A stretch of DNA of 64,000 nucleotides from RZYY01 sp036794825. GTDB taxonomy: Bacteria > Bacteroidota > Bacteroidia > Bacteroidales > 4484-276. The first letter of the stretch is position 1; each line of letters begins with the position of its first letter. The notes under the pieces were generated by a model. That model did no database searches. It was not told the origin of the DNA and saw only the letters and a list, made by a program, of their open reading frames with translations. Positions 44,048-52,389 of the stretch are shown here, in pieces. A program made the position numbers and the translations under genes. The stretch is from assembly GCA_036794825.1 (NCBI GenBank), contig DAIRGA010000011.1:62001-126000 (forward strand). The letters run 5' to 3'.

Positions 44048-44110
44048 CAGTAGGCAGCCAGCAACCAGCAGTCGCCAATATCAAATCCCATCACCCCATC
44101 TCCCCATTCC
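44048..44110 (+). repeat. Two adjacent short-period repeat tracts
   Basis: 44048-44075 holds four 7-base units related to CAGCCAG. 44087-44110 holds three units related to CCCCATC with 7-9 base spacing. Between them lie 11 unrelated bases. Such tracts occur in gaps between convergent genes and have no coding meaning here. Confidence 0.55.
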
Positions 44111-44200
44111 TACGGAGATTCGAACTGACAATCCCACAGGTGCAGAAGGCTGATTTATAACCTATAAAGCAGCATATTGCTCAACAAGGTAAAAGCTTGC

Positions 44201-45256
44201 TTACTTTCTTTTTTGACTTACCGAATTGCCCTGGCTGGGGTCTTTGGCGAGGTGCTCGGGAAGAAATCCAGGGGGATAGTTTGTTACATATTCATCACCA
44301 AACAAACGATTGTGTATTAATGTATTGCGATAAACATCCCAGTCAAATTTTCCAACCCTGCGATAATAAAGCGTTATTACCGAAGAACTGATTACGATGA
44401 ATGTGGAATACAGAATGGCTAGCCAGATCATCTGGCTTTGCACCGGCTCAGTGAAACTAAGCAGAATAACGGCAAAAGCCAGCGGGCCGTTTTGAATCCC
44501 TGTTTCAAGCGAAATTGCTCTTTGGAAAATTGGAGGCACTCCTAAAAGCTTTGACAGCCAATAACCTAAAAAGAAACCAATTAACCCAACCGCTATCGAG
44601 CCAATGTAAACTTCAACTGGCGTTTCGAGAAACAGTCTGCCATGCCTGATAAATGCTGTCCCAATTAGGTAAAGGATTACAATAACACCCATAAAGCCTG
44701 CAGTATCTTCAGCCGTTTTTGCCCAATCAGGGCGGAATCGTTTCAGGAGCATGCCAATTCCCACCGGTATCAACACAAGGATTAAAGATGAAATAATATT
44801 GCCGGTGGGGATGATAAATTCTGACTCTGAGCCTGCAGCCTGCATTGCAGCGGTGATCTGGCCGGTAAAACCAATGGTGTAGAGTTTGAGTAGAAACGGC
44901 ATCATAAAAATGGCCAAAACCGTGGAAGCGGTTGTCATTGATATGCTTAGCGCAACCGATCCCCTCGAAAAGTAAGTGAACATGTTGGAGGTGGTTCCAC
45001 CGGGAAGGCACCCGATCAATATCAGGGCAATGGCAAAAGCGGGGTTCATATTTAATGTTACGGCAAGCGAATAGGCAATCAATGGCATCAGCCCAAACTG
45101 TGAGATAAAGCCAATCAGCACTCCGCGCGGTCTTCTGAAAACCGCCCGGAAATCATCCACCGTCAAACTGGATCCCATCCCAAGCATTATCACAAAGATC
45201 ATCAAAGCAAGAAGCACCTGGTCGTGCGCATATAAAAGCTGAGTAGTAAATTCCAT
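44201..45256 (-). CDS. Bile acid:sodium symporter family (BASS) transporter
   Basis: Inner-membrane transporter of 351 residues with about 10 helices in two inverted halves. LGMGSSLTVDDFRAVFRRPRGVLIGF is the family start and LIGCLPGGTTSNMFTYFSRG is the crossing region with the sodium site. Family members carry bile acids, pantoate, organic anions or 2-keto acids. The C-terminal 45 residues are soluble and polar. It starts 11 bases after the acyl-CoA ligase, so the pair is co-transcribed, which suggests uptake of an organic acid that is then CoA-activated (inference). Confidence 0.92.
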   Translation of the reverse strand: MEFTTQLLYAHDQVLLALMIFVIMLGMGSSLTVDDFRAVFRRPRGVLIGFISQFGLMPLIAYSLAVTLNMNPAFAIALILIGCLPGGTTSNMFTYFSRGSVALSISMTTASTVLAIFMMPFLLKLYTIGFTGQITAAMQAAGSESEFIIPTGNIISSLILVLIPVGIGMLLKRFRPDWAKTAEDTAGFMGVIVILYLIGTAFIRHGRLFLETPVEVYIGSIAVGLIGFFLGYWLSKLLGVPPIFQRAISLETGIQNGPLAFAVILLSFTEPVQSQMIWLAILYSTFIVISSSVITLYYRRVGKFDWDVYRNTLIHNRLFGDEYVTNYPPGFLPEHLAKDPSQGNSVSQKRK

Positions 45257-45267
45257 GGTTGTTTTCT

Positions 45268-47190
45268 TTAATGTTTTTCGTGTGAAAATAACTCTTCGAT
45301 AATATGCTGGTATTTTTTTTCTACCACATGCCTTTTCACTTTGTGAAGGTTAGTAAGCTCCGAACCGATCTGAAAACTCTCGCCGAGCAACCTGAAATCC
45401 CTGATCTGTTCGTAGCTCTTAAAACCGTTGGAAACGGATGTCATCCGCTTGATTTCATCTCTGATAAAAGAATGTGCTTTTGGATTGTTAGCCAGTTCCT
45501 GAAGCGTGCTTTCGGTAAATCCAGCCTGCCTGAATTCCTGCATTGCCGGCACTACCAGCGCTGCCACATGTTTTTTGTCCTGCCCCAGCAGCATGCAGTT
45601 TTCGATAAAGCGGCTTTGCTGAAGGCGCATTTCTACGGGTTCCGGCTCCACATTTTCGCCGCTTGAAAGCACAATAGTAGCCTTAATTCTTCCCAAAATT
45701 TTCAGGCAATTGTTGTAAGTGATGATACCCAAATCGCCGGTGCGGAGCCAGCCTTCCCTGATGGTGCTTGCCGTGAGTTCTTCATCTTTGTAATAGCCCT
45801 TCATTACCTGCGGACCGCGTACCCAAATCTCGCCGCGGCGCCCGATTCCGTTGTCAGGCAGTTTGCTGTTCGGATATAATATTTCGCCGTTTTCGATGTC
45901 AATAATCCTTACTTCAGTTTCGGGCAAAGGCGGTCCAACAGTACCCACAACGAGGTTGAGCAGCGACCGGACGGATATCACCGGTGTTGTTTCGGTCAAT
46001 CCATAACCTTCAAGAACCGGAATTCCCACATTGTTAAAAAACCGGTCAATTTGGATGGGCAAGGCGCCTCCTCCTGAAATCGTCAGCGCCAGCGACCCTC
46101 CTGCGCCGAGCCTGATTCTTTCGAGTACCGCAGCATTAAAAAACCCATACCAGGGCAAAACCAACAGCCACCTTACTATGTGAAATGGCATTAGCAGAAA
46201 GCGCTTCCAGGCGGGGAGCGGATGCATTTTGAGATTTTTGTTGGTAATAAAATAGATTGATGCGCGATAATTTCTTGCGAGGAAGTAGGCAATGTGGAAA
46301 AGGATTTGCCTCATGGGATGGGAATCTTTGATGTTTTTCATGATTCTCTCGTGAAGTTTTTCCCAGAGCCGCGGCGCCGAGGCCATAAAGGTGGGCTCAA
46401 CATTCCGCATGTCATCACCAAGCGTCAGGATATGTGTATAGTAGGTACAACCCCCGAAGGAGATCGTGTACATTTCGATAATGCGTTCAAATACGTGCCA
46501 GATTGGCAAGACGGACAGCACGCGGTCGTTGGGATTGTGAAGTCCGGGCAGATTTCTGATCTGAGATATTACATTGGCATGCGTGAGCATAACTCCTTTG
46601 GGGTGGCCGGTTGTTCCTGAGGTGTAGATCAATGTAAAAAGGTCATCAGGCTTGATGGCTTTGATCCTTTCCTCAGCTCTCCGGTCACCGTTTTTTCGTA
46701 GCTCAGCGCCAAGCGATTGCACTTCGACTATGCTTCTTGCTCCCGGTTGAAGTCTGGCTTTTTTATCCATGACGATGATCTCGCGAAGCAGCGGCAGCCG
46801 ATCCCTAATTTTGAGCAACCTGTTCTGAATTGCCTCCGTTTCAACAAAGGTGATTTCGACCTCTGCATGTTGTAAAATGTACTCAAATTCACTATCGCTG
46901 ATATCGCAACCGCGCGGCACATCTGCAGCCCCGCAAAACTGCACGGCGTAGTCCGATAAAATCCATTCGTAGCGGTTGTCGCTGATCAGCCCGACATGAT
47001 CTCCCGCTTTTACGCCGAGTTCGATCAGCCCGGTGGCCAGATCAAGCCCCTGCTCATACACTTCCCGATAAGTTACAGGTTTCCATTTCAATGCGCTTTC
47101 ACGCGTAGCGAAGGCCGGGAGACCTTCAAACCGGCTGGCCGCTTCCTTGTAGAGTAATGCGAGGTTATCAGCTACTATTCGATAATTCAT
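45268..47190 (-). CDS. Long-chain acyl-CoA synthetase
   Basis: AMP-forming ligase of 640 residues that activates fatty acids with ATP and CoA. Motifs: YTSGTTGHPKGVMLTHAN (P-loop), GYGLTETTPV (adenylate site), GWLRTGDLGI and LGRIKATIVLSSGENVEPEPVE. In the middle (about 290-360) there is a long linker with a hydrophobic stretch (KRFLLMPFHIVRWLLVLPWYG), as in the membrane-bound FadD/FAA1-type enzymes. It is the first gene of a pair with the BASS transporter. The chain length is not readable. Confidence 0.95.
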   Translation of the reverse strand: MNYRIVADNLALLYKEAASRFEGLPAFATRESALKWKPVTYREVYEQGLDLATGLIELGVKAGDHVGLISDNRYEWILSDYAVQFCGAADVPRGCDISDSEFEYILQHAEVEITFVETEAIQNRLLKIRDRLPLLREIIVMDKKARLQPGARSIVEVQSLGAELRKNGDRRAEERIKAIKPDDLFTLIYTSGTTGHPKGVMLTHANVISQIRNLPGLHNPNDRVLSVLPIWHVFERIIEMYTISFGGCTYYTHILTLGDDMRNVEPTFMASAPRLWEKLHERIMKNIKDSHPMRQILFHIAYFLARNYRASIYFITNKNLKMHPLPAWKRFLLMPFHIVRWLLVLPWYGFFNAAVLERIRLGAGGSLALTISGGGALPIQIDRFFNNVGIPVLEGYGLTETTPVISVRSLLNLVVGTVGPPLPETEVRIIDIENGEILYPNSKLPDNGIGRRGEIWVRGPQVMKGYYKDEELTASTIREGWLRTGDLGIITYNNCLKILGRIKATIVLSSGENVEPEPVEMRLQQSRFIENCMLLGQDKKHVAALVVPAMQEFRQAGFTESTLQELANNPKAHSFIRDEIKRMTSVSNGFKSYEQIRDFRLLGESFQIGSELTNLHKVKRHVVEKKYQHIIEELFSHEKH

Positions 47191-47433
47191 AGATTACCCT
47201 TTGTTATTATGGTTTGAAAATGACGTAATTAACAACCAATTTTGGAAAATGATCATCAAAAAGTTGCGAAAGTAATCGAATTTTCATGATAACAATATTG
47301 AAATACCGGATTGGATTAAAAATGGAACTTTTAACCGGTCATTTCGATTGAGAATTACACCATTGAATTTTTTCAGCTTAAACTTTGAAAAACGAACTGC
47401 TTCGGTCATTGACTGCAAATAGCGCTTTATCCA

Positions 47434-48252
47434 TCAGCCAAGGCTCTCTTTACCTTTTTGCAGGATGTTGGTGTTTTTATGGATAAAACAGATCAATGAT
47501 TTGGGAATCAAGGGTAGTAAGATGACCGTCAGTTTGTTGATCCAGCCGGGGATGCACTCCGGTTTCTTTCGGAGCATTGCCCGTATGGCTTTCCTGGCGA
47601 CAAATTCCGGGGTCTGCATGATTCCGGTTCTGAGCGCCAGGTTGAGGTTGATTTTGTTTGGGTCGTAAAGTCCGGTGAGTGTCGCTCCGGGCAGCAGGCA
47701 GGTAACCGAAATCCCGTAAATTTTCATCTCGTGACGCAGGCTGCGGGTGAAATAGCGAAGGAAAGTTTTGGTCGGGCCATAGAGTGAGATGCCCGGATAC
47801 GGCATCACGGCTGAGATGGAGGCGACATTCAGGATATAGCCGCGCTGACGCCGCTTCATTTCTTTACCAAATAATTTGCATAGCAATACCGGGGTGTGAA
47901 CATGCAGCTGCAGGATTGACTGGATGCGGGAATCATCCAGTTCGGCTACCTCCGAAAAAATCAAAATGCCGGCGTTGTTTACCAGGATTTCTACCTCAAT
48001 TGCCCGTTCCTTGGTGAATTGAAATATCTCCTGCGCCGCCTTCGGATCGGTGAGGTCGCAGTTATAGGTTGTGCAGGTCACGGCGTAGTCCGATTCAAGT
48101 TGTTTTTTGGAAGCAGAGAGAGCTTCGGTCTGATTGCTGATTATCAGCAGGTTGTAGCCTCTTGCTGCCAGTTCATGGGCAATTGCCAGTCCGATTCCTG
48201 AAGAGCCGCCGGTAATCAGGGCAGTTTTTTTATTTCCACCAACCTTCACCAT
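47434..48252 (-). CDS. Short-chain dehydrogenase/reductase
   Basis: NAD(P)-dependent oxidoreductase of 272 residues in the classic SDR fold. GGSSGIGLAIAHELAARGY is the cofactor loop (16-34), LVNNAGI is present, and the active site is YGPTK with Tyr and Lys. The C-terminus is long and hydrophobic (LPLIPKSLICFIHK), suggesting membrane contact, as in DltE-like or 3-ketoacyl-type SDRs of lipid metabolism. It starts 7 bases inside the flavin oxidoreductase gene and is the last of a four-gene operon. Substrate unknown. Confidence 0.9.
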   Translation of the reverse strand: MVKVGGNKKTALITGGSSGIGLAIAHELAARGYNLLIISNQTEALSASKKQLESDYAVTCTTYNCDLTDPKAAQEIFQFTKERAIEVEILVNNAGILIFSEVAELDDSRIQSILQLHVHTPVLLCKLFGKEMKRRQRGYILNVASISAVMPYPGISLYGPTKTFLRYFTRSLRHEMKIYGISVTCLLPGATLTGLYDPNKINLNLALRTGIMQTPEFVARKAIRAMLRKKPECIPGWINKLTVILLPLIPKSLICFIHKNTNILQKGKESLG

Positions 48253-49415
48253 TGGGGTTTTTCATGTTGGATACAGCGAAAGGGACAATTGTACATCACC
48301 GCAATGCAATGGTTGGAAGTGTCGCATCCTGAGTGAGTTAGCGATCCGGCAGCCAGTTGGTTAATGAAATCCGGTTCTTTTATCAAAGCTCTCGCTAAAG
48401 CAACAGCGTCAAATCCCTCATGCAGAACTTCTTCAGCATCTTCACCGGTCAAAATTCCCCCAACATATACCAATGGCATTTTCAGATTCTTCCTGAAAAT
48501 CCTGGCATCCTCCAGAAAATATTTTTTTTTGAATGGAACATCCGGAACCATCATTTTTCCAAAAATCCGCACCAGTACTCTCATAGCGGGATTATCAACA
48601 TGCTGCGACAGTGTTTTTACCGGCATGGCGCCCCGCATGACGTACATCGGTGCTCTGCTCACAAAGCCGCCGCTCAGCACCAACGCATCCACTCCCGATT
48701 TTTCCAGCATTGCCGCCACCTGTAGCGACTCATCCATTTCCATCCCGCCACGAAAACCATCCCGCATGTTCATCTTCACCAGCACTGCGGTTTTTCCGGC
48801 TGCTGCCTTTAAAACCTCCTGAACAACCCTTTGCAGAAAGCGCATTCTGTTTTCCAGCGACCCGCCGAACTCATCCCTGCGCCGGTTGGTGTAGGGCGAC
48901 AGGAACTGACTGATCAGGTAGCCATGTCCGGCATGTACCTCCACCGCATCGAAGCCCGATTCCCTTGCCAGTCGGACGGCTTCACCGAAAGCAATGGCAA
49001 TCTCGCTGATTTCGCCCTTCTTCATTGCCCTGGCAAAAGAGGGGGCATACAGGTTGAAATGTGTAGAGGCCGAAAGGGGCTGCGAGCCGGTGATGCTGCG
49101 TTTGGCCATATTTCCGCAGTGACCGATCTGAATGGAAGCAGCTGCACCCTCTTTGTGGATTGCATCGGTTAACCGCCTCAATTGCGGCACGATCTCAGGG
49201 CGCAGCCATAACTGGTGGGGAAATGACAGTCCGCTGCGTGTAACCGATGCGTAAGCTACCGTGGTCATTCCGATGCCACCGGCTGCTACTTTACGGTGAT
49301 AACGAATCAGCTCATCACTCACCTCATGACTGGGGCTCATCCCCTCAAAAGCCGCTGCGCGTATGGAGCGGTTGCGCAGTTCAAGCGGACCGATTTTTAC
49401 CTTTGTGAAAAGCAT
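48246..49415 (-). CDS. NADH:flavin oxidoreductase (Old Yellow Enzyme family)
   Basis: FMN-dependent TIM-barrel oxidoreductase of 389 residues. FTKVKIGPLELRNRSIRAA opens the barrel, EVHAGHGYLISQFLSPYTNRR holds the active-site His and Gly-His pair, and EFGGSLENRMRF follows. The tail GCDTSNHCIAVMYNCPFRC has four Cys, which may hold a 4Fe-4S cluster; long OYE types such as 2,4-dienoyl-CoA reductase use a related cluster, but the extra FAD domain is absent. It overlaps the SDR gene by 7 bases. It may reduce an enone or fatty acid double bond. Confidence 0.9.
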   Translation of the reverse strand: MLFTKVKIGPLELRNRSIRAAAFEGMSPSHEVSDELIRYHRKVAAGGIGMTTVAYASVTRSGLSFPHQLWLRPEIVPQLRRLTDAIHKEGAAASIQIGHCGNMAKRSITGSQPLSASTHFNLYAPSFARAMKKGEISEIAIAFGEAVRLARESGFDAVEVHAGHGYLISQFLSPYTNRRRDEFGGSLENRMRFLQRVVQEVLKAAAGKTAVLVKMNMRDGFRGGMEMDESLQVAAMLEKSGVDALVLSGGFVSRAPMYVMRGAMPVKTLSQHVDNPAMRVLVRIFGKMMVPDVPFKKKYFLEDARIFRKNLKMPLVYVGGILTGEDAEEVLHEGFDAVALARALIKEPDFINQLAAGSLTHSGCDTSNHCIAVMYNCPFRCIQHEKPQW

Positions 49416-49441
49416 GGGAAGATGAAAGATTTCAAAATGAG

Positions 49442-50416
49442 CTACAAATATCTCCCCTGCGACAGGTAGTTTCTAACATAATCCGTTACCCCGTCTTCCA
49501 GCCTGCTGAATGGCTTGTTGTAGCCCGCTGATCTCGCTTTCAGCATGTTGGCTTCGGTAAAATACTGGTATTTGTCGCGGATATCTTCCGGAGTATCAAT
49601 GAATTCGATAACGGGTTGTTTGTCAAGGGCTTTGAAAACGGCAGTAACCAGATCGAGGAAGGTGCGCGCTGTTCCGGTTCCAAGATTATATAGCCCTGAG
49701 GCAGCTTGATTTTTCATAAACCAGGTGAGCATCTCCACCACATCTTTAACATACACAAAATCACGCAGTTGTTTACCGTCTTCAAAATCAGGGTGATGTG
49801 ACCGGAAGAGTTTCATTTTACCGGTTTTAAGTATCTGATAATAAGCATGAAAGATCACCGATGCCATGCGGCTTTTGTGGTATTCGTTGGGGCCGTAAAC
49901 ATTGAAAAACTTAAACCCTGCCCAAAAAGGTGGCGTTTTGGTTTGTTGCAAAACCCATTTATCAAAATCATTCTTCGATTCGCCGTAGGGGTTGAGGGGT
50001 TTAAGATCAGCAACAACATCGTGCCGATCGTCGTAACCCAGCTCGCCCATGCCGTAAGTGGCTGCAGAAGAGGCATATATAAGGGGGATCTGGTGATGTG
50101 CGCAAATTTCCCAAACCATTTTGGAATACCCCAGGTTGAGCTTGTCGAAGATAGCCACATCAAATTCAGTCGTATCGGTGCGTGCGCCAATGTGAAATAC
50201 AAATTCTACCTCGCCGGCATTTTTTTCGAGCCAGGTTGAAAAATCATCACGGTGGATTTTTTGCAGAAATTGTTTGCCTGAGAGGTTGTCATTCTTTTGC
50301 TCGTTCGAAAAATCATCCACCAAAACCAGGTTTTTTATCCCTGACTGATTGAGCCTGCCAGCAAGCGCGCTACCGATAAATCCGGCAGCCCCTGTAACTA
50401 CTGTAATCTTTTCCAT
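49442..50416 (-). CDS. hldD: ADP-L-glycero-D-manno-heptose 6-epimerase
   Basis: NADP-dependent epimerase of 324 residues in the extended SDR fold. It makes ADP-L-glycero-beta-D-manno-heptose for the lipopolysaccharide core. TGAAGFIGSALAGRL is the cofactor site, YASSAATYG and PYGESKNDFDKWVL hold the catalytic Ser, Tyr and Lys, and FFNVYGPNEYHKSRMASV is the typical HldD block. It overlaps the GATase by 19 bases and lies 26 bases before the flavin oxidoreductase. The presence of HldD implies an ADP-heptose route beside the GDP-type cassette at 14427. Confidence 0.96.
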   Translation of the reverse strand: MEKITVVTGAAGFIGSALAGRLNQSGIKNLVLVDDFSNEQKNDNLSGKQFLQKIHRDDFSTWLEKNAGEVEFVFHIGARTDTTEFDVAIFDKLNLGYSKMVWEICAHHQIPLIYASSAATYGMGELGYDDRHDVVADLKPLNPYGESKNDFDKWVLQQTKTPPFWAGFKFFNVYGPNEYHKSRMASVIFHAYYQILKTGKMKLFRSHHPDFEDGKQLRDFVYVKDVVEMLTWFMKNQAASGLYNLGTGTARTFLDLVTAVFKALDKQPVIEFIDTPEDIRDKYQYFTEANMLKARSAGYNKPFSRLEDGVTDYVRNYLSQGRYL

Positions 50417-51213
50417 AGCGACCTGTCCTTAAATGTAATTGCTTCATTTATAAATCTTTCGGCTAAAGGCCTCGATAATACGCTGGTGGTGTCCATGCGC
50501 TCGGGGTGCCACTGAACACCGAGTAGGAAATTCTTGTTGAGAGTATCGGCCCAACCGATGGACTCGATAACGCCGTCGCTGGAGATGGCGTGCACCCTGA
50601 GCCCGTCAGCAAGGCGGTCAACAGCCTGGTGATGGTTGCTGTTTACGGTTCCGCTTTCTACCCCGCTGATTGCTCCCAGCAGTCCGTTGGAATAGACCTT
50701 GACTTCGTGATGGCAGTTTCGCCAGTCTTCGATCTGGTGAGCTACATTGGAGTTGATATCGGTCGGGAGGTCGACATAGAGTGATCCGCCCATGGCCACA
50801 TTGATTAACTGCGATCCACGGCAGATTCCGAGCATGGGCATTTTACGTTTCAGCGCTGTTTGGATGAGGTAGAGTTCCAGGGTATCCCGTTTCAGATCGA
50901 AATCGCCGCAACGGGCCGTATCCTTTTCTTTGCCGTGCCAGCCCGGGTATATATCATCGCCGCCGGTGAGCAGCAAACCATGGCACTTGCCAAACATCCT
51001 CTCCGCCGAGTCTTTCGACATGTCGTACATCACCAGCAGCTCAGCCTCCGGAGCAACCGATTTCAACCATTTGATGTAATTGTTTTTTTTGGGTGAATTG
51101 TGGATGTAAGAGACTGCTATTCTGAGGGTTTCATCTTTCTGGCTACATTGGGGCAGGACGATCACAATCCCCAGAACAATCAGCAATATTTTGAGTTTTC
51201 TGCCAAATTTCAT
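50398..51213 (-). CDS. Class I glutamine amidotransferase-like gamma-glutamyl hydrolase (PuuD-type)
   Basis: Hydrolase of 271 residues related to gamma-glutamyl-GABA hydrolase. The catalytic Cys is in GICRGSQLINVAMGG and the His in GVQWHPERMD; LLLTGGDDIYP is the oxyanion region. An N-terminal hydrophobic segment with LIVLGIVIVLPQCSQKDE looks like a lipoprotein signal with Cys23, which is unusual for this normally cytoplasmic family. It is the first gene of a four-gene overlapping operon. It probably cleaves gamma-glutamyl bonds in the periplasm; the substrate is unknown. Confidence 0.88.
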   Translation of the reverse strand: MKFGRKLKILLIVLGIVIVLPQCSQKDETLRIAVSYIHNSPKKNNYIKWLKSVAPEAELLVMYDMSKDSAERMFGKCHGLLLTGGDDIYPGWHGKEKDTARCGDFDLKRDTLELYLIQTALKRKMPMLGICRGSQLINVAMGGSLYVDLPTDINSNVAHQIEDWRNCHHEVKVYSNGLLGAISGVESGTVNSNHHQAVDRLADGLRVHAISSDGVIESIGWADTLNKNFLLGVQWHPERMDTTSVLSRPLAERFINEAITFKDRSLWKRLQ

Positions 51214-51235
51214 ATCGAGGTTTTATTTCTGCGGC

Positions 51236-51243
51236 CAAAAGTA
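51236..51243 (-). promoter_or_regulatory. Predicted -7 promoter element of the GATase-hldD operon
   Basis: TACTTTTG on the minus strand, 22 bases before the GATase start. Confidence 0.5.
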
Positions 51244-51322
51244 AGTTTTTCCTCAATTTGGCGTAAATGCTATTCGCTGATTGTTTTCAAACCCCCTGAT
51301 AACGGGGAAAAGAGGATGAAAA

Positions 51323-52294
51323 TCACCCCTCAAACGGATGGTCTTTTTCAAAATCAGGACGGTAATTATCGTTGCTGTCGAGTTCCTGAATCCATCCGTT
51401 GCGAAAGCCGAGTTCGTAAAATTTGTCCACAACCTGCTGATATTCATCAGAGTATAAAGTCCGATTGATAGGCTTGAAATTTCTCACCGATGGAGTCGGG
51501 TGGTATTGCGACATGAGTGAAATGTGCAGTGAGGTGGAAATTTCATCGGCCATGTAGCTCAACACATCGAGGCTGTTTTGCATATGGCCGGGCAAAACCA
51601 GGTGCCGGATAAGAATTCCCTGCAAAGCAAGGCCATCGTCGTCAAGCAGCAAGGTGGAGCCTTTTTGCCGGTACATTTCTTTCAGCGAAGCCGCTACAAT
51701 AGTCGGGTAATCTTTCGCATCCGAGTATTTTCTGGACAATTCAGAATCAAAATACTTGCAATCAGGAAGATACACATCAATAAATGGTTCCAGGCTGTGG
51801 AGTGTTTCCAGTTTATCGTAGCCATTGGTGTTGTAAACCGTGATTGGGTTTATATTCATCATTTTCAGCGCGTTGATGATGATTTTTACCTGTGGAACAA
51901 AATGTCCGGGAGATACAAAACCAACACCCCTGCAACCTGCATTTAAACAGCGGATAATTTCCTGTAAAACCTCCTGCAAACTCATCCGCCGGGCTGCTGA
52001 GGGATTCTGGTTGATGCTGATCTGGTGGTTCTGACAATAAACACATTGCAGGTTACAATGTCCAAAAAAGATGTTGCAGATACCGTTCTCGCCGCTTATG
52101 GGCGGTTCCTCTCCGCGGTGAATGCAGATGGAAGAAATATAAAACGACGCATCGCTTCTGCAATACCCCAGCTTATTGCTGAAACGGTCGGCGCCGCAGT
52201 TCCTCGGACAAATCCTGCAGATCCTCAGTTCCTCCAGGGTTTGAAGTAAGCTGTTGATATCGAGCGTGTTGATTTTTGCAGGATCGTAGTACAT
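51323..52294 (-). CDS. Radical SAM protein, PflA-like (COG1313 type)
   Basis: Radical SAM protein of 323 residues. The start at 52294 (MYYDPAKINTL) is chosen because the earlier in-frame ATG at 52378 would place a transcription terminator (52338-52367) inside the gene. ICRICPRNCGADR is an N-terminal Cys cluster, and CNLQCVYC at about residue 80 is the 4Fe-4S radical SAM motif. The rest is a partial TIM barrel with YLPDCKYF and HLVLPGH. It resembles uncharacterised PflA/PflX homologues, whose target proteins are not known. TATCCTTGC, one base off the -7 consensus, lies upstream. Confidence 0.9.
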   Translation of the reverse strand: MYYDPAKINTLDINSLLQTLEELRICRICPRNCGADRFSNKLGYCRSDASFYISSICIHRGEEPPISGENGICNIFFGHCNLQCVYCQNHQISINQNPSAARRMSLQEVLQEIIRCLNAGCRGVGFVSPGHFVPQVKIIINALKMMNINPITVYNTNGYDKLETLHSLEPFIDVYLPDCKYFDSELSRKYSDAKDYPTIVAASLKEMYRQKGSTLLLDDDGLALQGILIRHLVLPGHMQNSLDVLSYMADEISTSLHISLMSQYHPTPSVRNFKPINRTLYSDEYQQVVDKFYELGFRNGWIQELDSNDNYRPDFEKDHPFEG

Positions 52295-52337
52295 CTGATC
52301 TGTTTTTGTGTGCAAGGATAGGCAATATCGCGAAAAC

Positions 52338-52367
52338 AAAAAAGCCCCTGATTGTTCAGGAGCTTTT
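52338..52367 (-). terminator. Terminator of the T9SS gene at 52390
   Basis: On the minus strand an AAAAGCTCCTGA/TCAGGGGCTTTT stem with one mismatch and a short loop, followed by a T-run, 23 bases after the T9SS gene stop. Confidence 0.82.
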
Positions 52368-52389
52368 ATGGAATGCATTGTTTAAGATG

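Larger units (their letters stand above)
43872..44200. other. Intergenic region between convergent gap and BASS genes
   Basis: About 330 bases. It contains the gap terminator, a period-7 repeat tract (44048-44075), a C-rich tract of period 7-8 (44087-44110) and a stretch that on the minus strand reads CAGTTCGAATC like a tRNA T-arm. No gene is supported. Confidence 0.6.

Noticed and set aside
44105..44170. A possible tRNA on the minus strand
   Set aside because: Only the T-loop-like piece fits. The T-stem has three mismatches and no acceptor or D-arm is found.
51293..51307. A terminator after the radical SAM gene
   Set aside because: The CCCC/GGGG stem is only 4 bp and is not followed by a T-run on the minus strand.
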